Part shown: positions 1 through 6,882 of the stretch, one piece after another
Numbering within the stretch: the stretch's first letter is position 1
Layout of the letters: every line of letters starts with the position of its first letter
Assembly (NCBI GenBank): GCA_023434095.1
Contig: JAEYTJ010000308.1
Span: 1-10,119 of the forward strand
Origin: Pseudomonadota bacterium
Lineage (GTDB): Bacteria; Pseudomonadota; Alphaproteobacteria; Rhizobiales; Xanthobacteraceae
Length of the DNA: 10,119 nt
Direction of reading: 5' to 3'
Translations under genes and position numbers: made by a program
The notes under the pieces: model-generated
What the model saw: the letters and a program-made list of their open reading frames with translations, nothing else
The model's database searches: none
Told to the model about the DNA's origin: nothing

Positions 1-566
1 GTGATCGGCAGCGTCATTTCCGGTGGCACGCCGGCGCAGACGGAATAGAGCGCGAGCTTGCCGACCGGAATGCCCATGCCGTTCACGCCGAGATCGCCGA
101 GCCCGAGAATGCGTTCGCCGTCCGTCACGACGATGAAGCGCACATCCTTCTGCGGCCAGCCCGCGAGCACCTCCTTCAGCCGACCCTTGAGGGTGATCGG
201 CAGGTACATGCCACGCGTGGCGCGCAGCACATGGTCGTATTTCTGGCAGGCCTCGCCCACGGTCGGGGTGTAGACCAGCGGCATGAACACCGCCGGGTCG
301 GACATCAGCACGGCGTAGTACAGCGTCTCGTTGCGCGCCTGCAGGTCGCTCAGCAGCAGATATTTCTGCAGGTCGTTGTCGAGCACGGAGAGCTGGAGAT
401 GGATGCGCGCCACCTGCGTCTCCAGCGTATCGGCCACCGGAGGCAGGAAGCCTTCGAGCCCGAGCCGGGCCCGGTCCTCGGTGGAGAACGCGCTGCCGCG
501 GTTGAAGACGGGATCGTGGAGCAGGGACGGGCCGGTGGGGATGGGCTGGGTGCCGGACGGCGGCAT
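1..566 (-). CDS. maeA: NAD-type malic enzyme, N-terminal part (runs off the left edge)
   Basis: Oxidative decarboxylation of malate to pyruvate and CO2 with NAD(P) reduction, in the cytosol at the TCA/gluconeogenesis junction. Reading the minus strand from the ATG at 566-564 gives 188 residues without a stop, about one third of the usual 540-580. The malic enzyme N-terminal domain is plain: NRGSAF near residue 22, the YTPTVG segment with the proposed catalytic tyrosine at 99, the family signature ERILGLGDLGVNGMGIP at 151-167, and VGKL, whose lysine (170) matches the general base of the family. The start is supported by GGGAG eight bases upstream. The Rossmann NAD domain lies outside the window, so cofactor preference cannot be read. 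The layout resembles the single-domain E. coli MaeA/SfcA type rather than the MaeB fusion, but the missing C-terminus leaves that open. It is transcribed away from the ATP-grasp gene and I see no functional link between them. Confidence 0.95.
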   Translation of the reverse strand, partial: MPPSGTQPIPTGPSLLHDPVFNRGSAFSTEDRARLGLEGFLPPVADTLETQVARIHLQLSVLDNDLQKYLLLSDLQARNETLYYAVLMSDPAVFMPLVYTPTVGEACQKYDHVLRATRGMYLPITLKGRLKEVLAGWPQKDVRFIVVTDGERILGLGDLGVNGMGIPVGKLALYSVCAGVPPEMTLPI

Positions 567-574
567 GGCGTGAA

Positions 575-579
575 CTCCC
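575..579 (-). promoter_or_regulatory. Shine-Dalgarno site of the malic enzyme gene
   Basis: CTCCC on the plus strand reads GGGAG on the coding strand, eight bases before the ATG at 566-564. It fixes the malic enzyme start. No convincing -35/-10 pair was found just upstream. Confidence 0.6.
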
Positions 580-663
580 GGTGGATATATGGACGGCTGT
601 TCCTTCGGCGGTCGCGTCCGCAGCCCCGCTGGCAGGTGGTCGTGACGACGCCGAACGTTCAGG

Positions 664-674
664 CGGGATTCCCG
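664..674. repeat. Perfect palindrome CGGGA-T-TCCCG
   Basis: Five-base arms around one central T, in the gap between divergent genes. A regulator half-site pair is possible. At this length and G+C content, chance is also possible. Confidence 0.35.
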
Positions 675-712
675 TCGCGCACGGACGAGAGCCATTGAGG
701 CCCTGCCGCCAG

Positions 713-744
713 GATGCCCGCCGGCATCAGAGACCATCATGCCG
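713..744 (+). repeat. Two mutually exclusive small stem-loops
   Basis: GATGCC (713-718) can pair with GGCATC (723-728) across a four-base loop. Alternatively CGGCAT (722-727) can pair with ATGCCG (739-744) across eleven bases. The shared GGCAT segment cannot do both, which is the layout of an attenuator-like switch, though there is no U-run after either stem. The stems are upstream of the ATP-grasp gene and only matter if its transcript starts upstream of 713. Confidence 0.35.
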
Positions 745-907
745 TCGACCCCATCCCGTCGTCCACGCTCAAAAAATGCCGTCCCGTCGGTGGAGCGGCC
801 GCGTGCTGGGGTGTCGGGAGGACTGCCGCATCGGAAATAATCCGCCGGAGGGCTTTGGGCAGGAGTTCACCGCTCTCGCTTCGCCGGCTAGAACGTCGGC
901 GCTGCGG

Positions 908-1966
908 ATGGAAAACGAGATGCCCAATATCCCCACGATCCTGCTGCTCGGACACGAGGCGCCGCTTCAGGAATCCCTCTCGCCGATCCGGATCCGCGCC
1001 CTCCTCGGCGAAGCGGCGCTCCGGGGCGTCCGGGTGGTGCTGGCGCGCAGCGCCGACTGCGACATGGCAGCCGGACGGATAAGGACGAACGCTTTCGTGG
1101 AGGGGGGCTGGACGAACGTCGCGATGGGCGTGCCGCCTCTCGTCGTCGCGGCGGCGCCCATGACCCGGCCCGATCACCGCCTCGTGGAGAACTGGCTTCG
1201 TAAGCGAACCCGGCTTCTCGCCTTCGAGGGCTTCGACAAGCACGACATCACGGCGCTGTTGGCATCCTATCCCACGCTGTTGCCGCACCTGATACCGGAA
1301 GAGGTACTGGTCGCCGGGCGTGAGGAGGCGCAACTCGCCCACTGGCTGGCAGGCGGGCCGGTGGTGGTCAAGCGGTCGGACGGCGCGCTGGGGACCGGTA
1401 TTTTCTTCCTCGTTCCGCAGGGCGACGAGGTGGTGGTGCACAAGGACTCGCAGTCCTGGCGGTGCAGTGCCGCCGAGGCGATGGCGCGCGTCCTGGGCGC
1501 CATTCGCGCACGCATGGCCTATCGCACCTATCTGGTCCAGCGCTTCATCGACACCCGCGACGCAGCCGGTCAGCCGGCGACGGTGAGGGCGGACCTTGCC
1601 CGCCGCCCGGACGAGGGATGGGAAATCTACCGCCTGACAGGCCGCATCTCCATCGGCTCCAAAATGGTGTCGAACCGCGCGAAGGGCAGCGCGCTCGTCG
1701 ATGCGGAATCCTTCCTCGCGGCGCGGGGGGCGACCGACCTCGATGGAAAGCTCCGCGAGCTTCAGGCGCTCGCCCGGGACATCGCAAGCAAGCTGTGCCA
1801 GGAACCCGGCCTAGGCAGCTGCTATGAATTCGGCATTGACTTCGCCGTGGACCAGAACCTTCACCCCTGGTTCCTCGAAGCGAACAAGCGTCCCCTCGCC
1901 AATGGCGCCGAAGTCGAGCGGGTGGGGCACGTGATGACCTACTGGCTCTCGCTGATGGGCGATTGA
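908..1966 (+). CDS. ATP-grasp protein of the YheC/YheD type
   Basis: A likely ATP-dependent carboxylate-amine (or similar) ligase of 352 residues; the substrate is unknown. ATP-grasp marks are present: VVVKRSDGALGTGI at 152-165 (nucleotide-binding lysine 155 and glycine-rich loop), a central segment with D216, R227, W238 and SNRAKG at 255-260 that recalls YheC/YheD proteins, and EFGIDFAVD then WFLEANKRP at 307-329, whose D311, E324 and N326 fit the metal-binding acidic/Asn set. YheC/YheD were named from Bacillus spore-coat association; nothing here suggests sporulation, so only the fold is transferable. There is no signal peptide or membrane segment. The ATG at 908 was chosen because homology-like sequence begins there; the ATG at 920 is an alternative with GGA seven bases upstream. 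The 3' end overlaps the facing alpha/beta hydrolase gene by 28 bases. Confidence 0.8.
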   Translation: MENEMPNIPTILLLGHEAPLQESLSPIRIRALLGEAALRGVRVVLARSADCDMAAGRIRTNAFVEGGWTNVAMGVPPLVVAAAPMTRPDHRLVENWLRKRTRLLAFEGFDKHDITALLASYPTLLPHLIPEEVLVAGREEAQLAHWLAGGPVVVKRSDGALGTGIFFLVPQGDEVVVHKDSQSWRCSAAEAMARVLGAIRARMAYRTYLVQRFIDTRDAAGQPATVRADLARRPDEGWEIYRLTGRISIGSKMVSNRAKGSALVDAESFLAARGATDLDGKLRELQALARDIASKLCQEPGLGSCYEFGIDFAVDQNLHPWFLEANKRPLANGAEVERVGHVMTYWLSLMGD

Positions 1967-2961
1967 TCGCGCGCACCCCACACCCCCGGTCCGGACGATC
2001 GCACAAAATCGTCCAGCAGGGGACCAAACGTGTTGTCGGCGACGGTGACCTGGATCGTCCCATGACTGCTGACGCCCGCAAGGGGCCGCTCCACGACCAT
2101 GGGGAGATCCGCGAGATACCGGGCCGACGCCACGTCGGCGACGTTCTCGGTGCCGTACACGATCTCGATGTGAGGCGCGCGCGGGGCCCCGGCGATGCGC
2201 TCGCGCAGCCGGGTGTCGGCGTCCGTCAGCGGACGGCCGATCCGCATGTCGATGCCGTTGCGCACCTTTCCCGACATGACCGGCAGGATGATGGGACTGA
2301 AGGTCATGACGCCGTCGGCCTCCAGCTTCAGGCCGTAATGAAGCGCGCCGTAACCGCCGGCCGACTGGCCGAGGCAGAGCACCCGCCGCGACTGGAGGTT
2401 CCTGCACAGATCCCGCAGGCTTCCGACGGCCGTGTCGACATCCTCGCCGAGCCCCGACACGCCGCCAAAATAGAAGCTGTTCGACCAGTCGAAGAGATAG
2501 ATGATATTGGCGTTCAGCCGTCCCAACAGGCTGTGCATGAAATAGATGGACAGGCCGAGCATCTGCGCCTTCCCGGCAAAGGCGATCAGCGTCGTTTCGG
2601 AATTGGCCGGAACGACCCAGTAGCCCCGGTCCTTCGAGGCCACGTCGTCCGCGACAGCGTCCGGAAGAAAGACGTGGTCCTCGGCGCGCGCGCGCCGCAG
2701 TTCCCGCAGCTCTCCCATGATCTCCGTCACGCTCCCACGCAGATCACGCACGTCCATGAGGGTCGCCAGCATGGCGACCGTCTCGCCGATCAGGCCGCAG
2801 CGGACGAACTGGCGGCAGACGTCGAGACGTAGCTTCGGATCGGAGTTCCCGTGCGCGATGGACTTGGCATAGGCCAGATAGGACGCATCGAGGCGCGACG
2901 CGGCGTGTATCCGCCGTGACGGCCGAAGTGCCCCGGGGTCAATCGGCTCGTTCGGCGGCAT
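1939..2961 (-). CDS. Alpha/beta hydrolase, partner of an acyl carrier protein
   Basis: A 340-residue serine hydrolase-like protein of unknown substrate. The nucleophile elbow is LGQSAGGYGALHY with Ser200 in GxSxGG. GVSSHGTI places His300 where the catalytic histidine is expected, and an acid after YGTENVAD (E272 or D276) could complete a triad. Residues 25-90 form a helical N-terminal extension before the beta strands start near 115, longer than in minimal alpha/beta hydrolases. There is no signal peptide, so it is probably cytosolic. The ATG at 2961 lies inside the end of the carrier protein gene (23-base overlap) with no obvious Shine-Dalgarno site, suggesting translational coupling. The pairing suggests a thioesterase or acyltransferase acting on the carrier-bound group; that is inference from context. 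The stop overlaps the end of the facing ATP-grasp gene. Confidence 0.75.
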   Translation of the reverse strand: MPPNEPIDPGALRPSRRIHAASRLDASYLAYAKSIAHGNSDPKLRLDVCRQFVRCGLIGETVAMLATLMDVRDLRGSVTEIMGELRELRRARAEDHVFLPDAVADDVASKDRGYWVVPANSETTLIAFAGKAQMLGLSIYFMHSLLGRLNANIIYLFDWSNSFYFGGVSGLGEDVDTAVGSLRDLCRNLQSRRVLCLGQSAGGYGALHYGLKLEADGVMTFSPIILPVMSGKVRNGIDMRIGRPLTDADTRLRERIAGAPRAPHIEIVYGTENVADVASARYLADLPMVVERPLAGVSSHGTIQVTVADNTFGPLLDDFVRSSGPGVWGARDQSPISESQ

Positions 2962-3250
2962 TGGCGACGATCAGGCTTGCGAGTTCCCTTATCGTAGACT
3001 GAGTGGACAGGAAGAACTCCGCTCCGACAGGATGATCGAACGTCGTCTCGAACTGGAGTGCCATTTCGACGGCATCCACGGAATCGATGTCGAAATGCGA
3101 GAGGGCGGTATCCGGGTCGATCATGTCGCTGTCCTCGCCCGAAATCACGGCGAGATAGACGATAATCCAGCGGAGCACACGCTCGCGATCCAGAACCATC
3201 TGCATGAATGAGAAGGCCAATCCACCTGAGAGATAACGTAGGGATATCAT
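2939..3250 (-). CDS. Acyl carrier protein (phosphopantetheine-binding)
   Basis: A small acidic carrier of 103 residues from the chosen start. HFDIDSVDAVEMALQFE at 52-68 is the typical attachment site; Ser57 in DSV would take 4'-phosphopantetheine. The acidic helix around it and the following FFLSTQSTIRELASLI at 79-94 match helices II-IV of the family. The ATG at 3250 is preferred because GAGG lies about eight bases upstream. An in-frame ATG at 3307 would add 19 residues that look non-coding, while one at 3205 would give about 88 residues, nearer the family's usual 75-90, but has no good ribosome site. It is not flanked by fab genes, so it is more likely a specialised carrier than the housekeeping AcpP. 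It overlaps the downstream hydrolase gene by 23 bases and is divergent from the response regulator. Confidence 0.85.
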   Translation of the reverse strand: MISLRYLSGGLAFSFMQMVLDRERVLRWIIVYLAVISGEDSDMIDPDTALSHFDIDSVDAVEMALQFETTFDHPVGAEFFLSTQSTIRELASLIVANAAERAD

Positions 3251-3315
3251 GGGCCCGCCCTCGCTTCCAAGCCCGGGGCCCAGTTTTCGGTCGCATTCCA
3301 TGACCATTGCCGCGA

Positions 3316-3355
3316 TGTTTCCAGTCGCCGGTAAAATGCACCAGAATTGTTTCCA
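3316..3355. promoter_or_regulatory. Direct repeat of TGTTTCCA, candidate operator
   Basis: TGTTTCCA occurs at 3316-3323 and again at 3348-3355, 32 bases start to start, close to three helical turns, so both copies face the same side. The repeat is in the divergent region between the carrier/hydrolase genes and the response regulator. OmpR-family regulators bind direct repeats, usually about 10-11 bases apart, so control by the neighbouring regulator is possible but not shown. The surrounding bases are less G+C-rich than the genes. Confidence 0.35.
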
Positions 3356-3373
3356 AGCGTTGCGCTCGGCGCG

Positions 3374-3386
3374 CCAGCAATGCTGG
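3374..3386. repeat. Perfect palindrome CCAGCA-A-TGCTGG
   Basis: Six-base arms around one central A, 50 bases before the response regulator start. A dimeric regulator site or a small mRNA hairpin is possible; no U-run follows, so it is not a typical terminator. Confidence 0.4.
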
Positions 3387-3435
3387 TTTGCAAAAATCCC
3401 GGGCGGCGCGCGACGTGGGCGCGTATAGCGGCGGT

Positions 3436-4197
3436 ATGAACGACATGCGTGGTTTGGAGGCGGGCAGCGGCCCGCACATACTGGTGGTCGACGACGACCA
3501 GCAGATCCGCAAGCTGCTGGGGCGCTATCTTGCCGAGCAGAATTTCCGCGTGTCGCTGGCGGCGGATGGCAAGGAGGCGGAACGCCGGCTGACCGAAGGG
3601 CGGATCGACCTCATCGTCCTCGATCTCATGCTGCCCGACGTGTCCGGCCTCGACCTCTGCCGGACGATCCGAACGCGCTCCGCCGTTCCCATCATCCTCC
3701 TCACCGCACTGAAGGAGGATGTGGATCGCATCATCGGATTGGAGATCGGTGCCGACGATTATCTCGGCAAACCCTTCAATCCGCGCGAGCTCGTGGCGCG
3801 CATTCGCGCCGTCCTCCGTCGCCTGTCGCCCCGCGACGCCGCGCCCCCTCCGCCCGCCCGGCGGCTGCGCTTCGGTGGATTCCTCGCCGATCCGACCAGC
3901 CGCCAGCTCTGGGACGCCGAGGGACGGGAAATCGTGCTCACGGGCGCCGAGTTCGATCTTCTCCTCGCCTTTCTCGAACGGCCCGGGCGTATGCTGTCGC
4001 GTGAGCAGCTTCTCGACATCACCCATGGAAGGGCTCCGTCCGGCTTCGACCGCTCGGTGGATGTCCTGATCAGCCGGCTGCGGCGCAAGATGGGAGATGC
4101 GGGCAGCTTCCAGATCATCAAGACGCTGCGCAATGGCGGCTATCAGCTCGCCGCGCGAGTCGAGCCGGCGGCCGACGAGGGCCAGGCTGCGCCATGA
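3436..4197 (+). CDS. OmpR/PhoB-family response regulator
   Basis: A two-component DNA-binding regulator of 253 residues, the usual 230-250. Receiver domain at 13-130: acidic pocket VVDDD (D19-D21), phosphoacceptor D63 in VLDLMLPD, switch T90 and conserved K112 in GKPF. A proline-rich linker (135-142) leads to a winged-helix domain at 145-240 with SVDVLISRLRRKMG as recognition helix and the terminal hairpin around TLRNGGYQL. The open frame extends upstream to 3307, but those 43 residues have no receiver character; the ATG at 3436 puts the first beta strand at the normal distance, although the ribosome site is weak. The ATG at 3445 is possible. Its stop overlaps the kinase start as ATGA, so the two are translationally coupled and presumably cognate. 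Confidence 0.93.
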   Translation: MNDMRGLEAGSGPHILVVDDDQQIRKLLGRYLAEQNFRVSLAADGKEAERRLTEGRIDLIVLDLMLPDVSGLDLCRTIRTRSAVPIILLTALKEDVDRIIGLEIGADDYLGKPFNPRELVARIRAVLRRLSPRDAAPPPPARRLRFGGFLADPTSRQLWDAEGREIVLTGAEFDLLLAFLERPGRMLSREQLLDITHGRAPSGFDRSVDVLISRLRRKMGDAGSFQIIKTLRNGGYQLAARVEPAADEGQAAP

Positions 4198-5471
4198 AAA
4201 CCATGCGCACCAAGCTGACGGCGCTTCTGGTCGGCTCCGTTCTGGGCGTTCTCGTGCTGGCGACCGGGCTTTCCTTCCTCGTCCTCACGCCTCCCGATTT
4301 CGGCCGGGTGGACGATGCGGCGGCGGTCCAGCTCGGCATGCTCGTTGATCTCGCCGAACGCGCCAAGGGCGACCTGGACGAGGCGCCCTATGGCCGCATC
4401 GCCGGCGCCCCGGCCGGCGGACCCCGGTTGGAACCGATCACCGAAGCGATCGACGGTGCGCTTGTGCGCCGCGGTCGTGCGCTCAAGGTGGTGGTTTCCG
4501 TGCCGGCGGATTTCGGCTGGCCCGTCATTTCGGCCCCGCTCTCGGACGGGCGCTGGCTTCTCATGCCGATGGGACTTCCTGTGCCGGGTCCCACCAATGA
4601 TTGGGCGCTGCTCGGCTGGATCCTGCTCGTGGCGATCGGCGTCACGCTGGTCATGGTCTTCGCCGTCCGCCGGTTCACCGAACCGCTGGCGCTGCTGCAG
4701 CGAACGGCCGACGCCATCAAACCGGACGGCGGCGTCCATCCGGTGCCCGAGAAGGGACCCGCCGAGGTGCGGGCGGCCGCGCGCGCCATCAACCAACTGG
4801 CGGGGCGGCTCCATGAGGTCATGGAAAGCCGCATGCGGCTCGTCGCGGCCGCCGGGCACGATCTGCGCACGCCGATGACGCGCATGCGCCTGCGGGCCGA
4901 GTTCCTGGGCGAGGAGGAGCGCGCGGCCTTCATCGAGGATCTCGACGAACTGGACCGGATCGCCGACAGCGCCATCCGGCTGGTGCGCGAGGAGGTGGAG
5001 GATGGCGGCGGCGAGGCCCTGTGGCTCGACACCATGGTCGCCGAGACCACGACGGAGCTGCGGGCGATCGGATATCTCGTAACCCTCGAACGGACCTCGC
5101 CGGTTACCATCCGGGCGCGGCCCGAGGCGCTGCGGCGGGCCCTGCGTAACCTCCTGATAAACGCCGCCACTCATGGCCGGAAGGCGTCGGTGCGGGTGGA
5201 GGCGGCGGAGGCACGGGGCCGCGTGGTGATCGAGGACGAGGGGCCCGGCATTCCGGAGGAACTGCTGCCGCGCGTGTTCGAACCCTTCTTCCGCGTCGAC
5301 CCGGCCCGCGGCGCGCCTATTCCCGGGGCGGGGCTGGGCCTTGCCATCGCCGCACAGATCGTGACCCGGAGCGGGGGAACCCTGACGCTGGAGAACATGG
5401 CCGTCGGGCTGCGCCAGCAGGTCGATTTTCCGGCGGTCCAAAGCGAGGGTGCCGAGCCCGAGGAAGGATAA
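4194..5471 (+). CDS. Sensor histidine kinase, EnvZ-like architecture
   Basis: Membrane kinase of 425 residues, expected to phosphorylate the preceding regulator. A first membrane segment lies at about 8-31 and a second at about 138-158, enclosing a short periplasmic sensor part of some 105 residues with no family I recognise. HAMP follows to about 215, then the dimerisation helix AAGHDLRTPMTRMR with phosphoacceptor His222 (the HDLRTP form common in EnvZ-like kinases). ATP-binding boxes: N-box NLLINAATHG at 319-328, G1 IEDEGPGIP at 346-354, FEPFFRVD at 362-369 and G2 GAGLGLAIA at 378-386, so it looks catalytically intact. The tail after 412 is acidic and probably disordered. The signal sensed is unknown. 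The next gene starts 71 bases on, after a hairpin. Confidence 0.92.
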   Translation: MKTMRTKLTALLVGSVLGVLVLATGLSFLVLTPPDFGRVDDAAAVQLGMLVDLAERAKGDLDEAPYGRIAGAPAGGPRLEPITEAIDGALVRRGRALKVVVSVPADFGWPVISAPLSDGRWLLMPMGLPVPGPTNDWALLGWILLVAIGVTLVMVFAVRRFTEPLALLQRTADAIKPDGGVHPVPEKGPAEVRAAARAINQLAGRLHEVMESRMRLVAAAGHDLRTPMTRMRLRAEFLGEEERAAFIEDLDELDRIADSAIRLVREEVEDGGGEALWLDTMVAETTTELRAIGYLVTLERTSPVTIRARPEALRRALRNLLINAATHGRKASVRVEAAEARGRVVIEDEGPGIPEELLPRVFEPFFRVDPARGAPIPGAGLGLAIAAQIVTRSGGTLTLENMAVGLRQQVDFPAVQSEGAEPEEG

Positions 5472-5490
5472 CCCGAAGATGGTATTGCGC

Positions 5491-5523
5491 GGATGCGTCT
5501 TTCCGGGCTGAGATGGCGCATCC
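5491..5523 (+). repeat. Inverted repeat GGATGCG...CGCATCC before the dehydrogenase
   Basis: GGATGCG (5491-5497) is a perfect complement of CGCATCC (5517-5523). Two further inner pairs (one U-G wobble, one C-G) extend the stem to nine, leaving a loop at 5500-5514. It lies between the kinase stop and the ribosome site of the dehydrogenase. There is no U-run, so it is more likely an operator or mRNA-stability element than an intrinsic terminator. The minor start candidate at 5513 falls inside the loop. Confidence 0.45.
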
Positions 5524-5532
5524 CCCTCTGCC

Positions 5533-5536
5533 GGAG
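5533..5536 (+). promoter_or_regulatory. Shine-Dalgarno site deciding the dehydrogenase start
   Basis: GGAG six bases before the ATG at 5543. It favours 5543 over the in-frame ATG at 5513, which would add ten proline-rich residues. Confidence 0.6.
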
Positions 5537-5542
5537 CCAGTC

Positions 5543-6865
5543 ATGGCCAACTACGTGAAGATCAGCGGCTTTCTCGGCGCCTGCATCACCGGCGTCGTCC
5601 ATTTCCTCACCGATTTGCGCAAGGCCCCCGCCCTTGCCGAGGAAGCCGGCTATGGCGATCTGCCCAAGCTGCCGAAGCCCAAGCCGACGCTTATTCCCAT
5701 CATGAAGATCGCCCCCGCCGTCGGCTGGGGACCCGGCCAGAAGCCGAAACCCGCACCGGGATTCAAGGTCAGCTTCTTTGCCGAGGGGCTGGACCACCCG
5801 CGTTGGGTCTATGAGTTGCCGAATGGCGACATTCTGGTCGCCGAGACCGCAGGCCCGCCCTGGCCGGCGGGCATCTTCAGCCTGCGCTGGTGGGCGATGG
5901 GCTTCGTGATGGTGCGCGCCGGTGCCGGCGTGAAGAGCGCCAACCGCATCACCCTGCTGCGCGATGCCGACGGAGACGGGGTGGCGGAGATCAGGCTGCC
6001 CTTCATCCAGAACCTCTATTCGCCTTTCGGCATGGCTCTGGTGGGCGACCAGCTCTATGTGGCGAATGCGAACGCCCTGGTGCGCTTCCCCTATGAGCCC
6101 GGCGCCACCCGCATCGATGCGCCGCCGGTGAAGGTCTGCGATCTCCCCTCGGGCCGCAACCACCACTGGACCAAGAGTCTCGTCGCCAACAAGGAGGGGA
6201 CGAAACTCTATGTCGGCGTCGGCTCCAACTCCAACGTTGCCGAGTTCGGCCTGGACGAGGAGGTCGACCGCGCCGCCATTCTGGAAGTGGACATTGCGAC
6301 GGGCACATACCGGGTGTTCGCCGGCGGGCTGCGCAACCCGGTCGGCATGGACTGGAACCCGGTCACCGGCGAATTGTGGACCAGCGTCAACGAGCGCGAC
6401 GAGATCGGCGACGATCTGGTGCCCGACTACATGACTTCGGTGAAGGATGGGGCCTTCTACGGCTGGCCCTATTGCTACTACGACAAGATCGTCGACGAGC
6501 GGGTGAAACCGCAGCGGCCGGACCTGGTCGCCGCCTCGCTGAAGCCCGATTACGCGCTGGGTTCGCACACCGCCTCGCTCGGCCTCACCTTCGTCGATGA
6601 CGACCGCTTCGGCACGCGCTTTACCAACGGCGCTTTCATCGGACAGCACGGTTCGTGGAACCGCAACCCGCCCTCCGGCTACCGGGTGATCTTCGTGCCG
6701 TTCGAGGACGGCAAGCCGGCGGGGCCGCCGGAGGAGATCCTCGGTGGCTTCCGCGTCGACGGCAAGGCGCTAGGACGCCCGGTGGGCGTGATCGTCGACA
6801 AGCGCGGCGGGCTGCTCTGCGTTGACGATGTGGGCGACTGCATCTGGCGCGTCTCGGCGGTCTGA
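5543..6865 (+). CDS. PQQ-type sugar (L-sorbosone/glucose) dehydrogenase-like beta-propeller protein
   Basis: A 440-residue protein of the soluble PQQ-dependent glucose/sorbosone dehydrogenase fold, which oxidises sugars or related polyols/aldoses with PQQ. The propeller begins near 75 (GFKVSFFAEGLDHPRWVYELPNGDILVAE). Family features are NRITLLRDADGDG at 134-146, SPFGMAL at 160-166, the RNHHWTKSL stretch at 205-213 with the histidine expected near the active site, GLRNPVGMDWNPVTGELW at 262-279, NERDEIGDD at 283-291 and GQHGSWNRNPPSGY at 367-380. Residues 7-24 are moderately hydrophobic but there is no clear cleavable Sec or Tat signal, although this family normally works in the periplasm; residues 36-75 are rich in Pro and Lys. 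It follows the kinase gene by 71 bases in the same direction and could share its transcript. Exact substrate and PQQ dependence are not readable. Confidence 0.85.
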   Translation: MANYVKISGFLGACITGVVHFLTDLRKAPALAEEAGYGDLPKLPKPKPTLIPIMKIAPAVGWGPGQKPKPAPGFKVSFFAEGLDHPRWVYELPNGDILVAETAGPPWPAGIFSLRWWAMGFVMVRAGAGVKSANRITLLRDADGDGVAEIRLPFIQNLYSPFGMALVGDQLYVANANALVRFPYEPGATRIDAPPVKVCDLPSGRNHHWTKSLVANKEGTKLYVGVGSNSNVAEFGLDEEVDRAAILEVDIATGTYRVFAGGLRNPVGMDWNPVTGELWTSVNERDEIGDDLVPDYMTSVKDGAFYGWPYCYYDKIVDERVKPQRPDLVAASLKPDYALGSHTASLGLTFVDDDRFGTRFTNGAFIGQHGSWNRNPPSGYRVIFVPFEDGKPAGPPEEILGGFRVDGKALGRPVGVIVDKRGGLLCVDDVGDCIWRVSAV

Positions 6866-6882
6866 AGTCCGCCCGGAAAGGC

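Larger units (their letters stand above)
567..907. other. Divergent intergenic region with small inverted repeats
   Basis: This 341-base region separates the divergent malic enzyme and ATP-grasp genes. It has no reading frame that looks like protein. A GTG at 581 is in frame with the ATP-grasp gene, but the 109 residues it would add are arginine- and proline-rich and match nothing I recognise. The region holds an odd-length palindrome (664-674), a hairpin at 713-728, an overlapping alternative at 722-744, and the octamer ATGCCGTC at 739-746 and 776-783. Promoters for both flanking genes should lie here, but no clear -35/-10 pair stands out. Confidence 0.6.

Noticed and set aside
581..907. GTG-started 109-residue N-terminal extension of the ATP-grasp protein
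   Set aside because: Composition is Arg/Pro-rich and unlike a protein domain, no ribosome site decides it, and ATP-grasp-like sequence begins at about 920.
1963..2832. 289-codon open frame on the plus strand opposite the hydrolase
   Set aside because: Its product is rich in His, Arg and Asp with no recognisable motif, while the minus strand has a complete alpha/beta hydrolase.
3251..3307. Extension of the carrier protein to the ATG at 3307
   Set aside because: The added residues are not carrier-like, and the start at 3250 has a better ribosome site.
3307..3435. Upstream extension of the response regulator to 3307
   Set aside because: The 43 added residues are basic, precede the normal receiver start and overlap the divergent control region.
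4143..6649. Long antisense open frames (432 and 492 codons) opposite the kinase and dehydrogenase
   Set aside because: They mirror genes with clear domains on the plus strand; their sequence is His/Arg/Gly-rich without motifs, as expected of high-G+C shadows.
6866..6882. Bidirectional terminator between the dehydrogenase and sulfotransferase genes
   Set aside because: Only 17 bases separate the stops, and no stem followed by a T-run was found.
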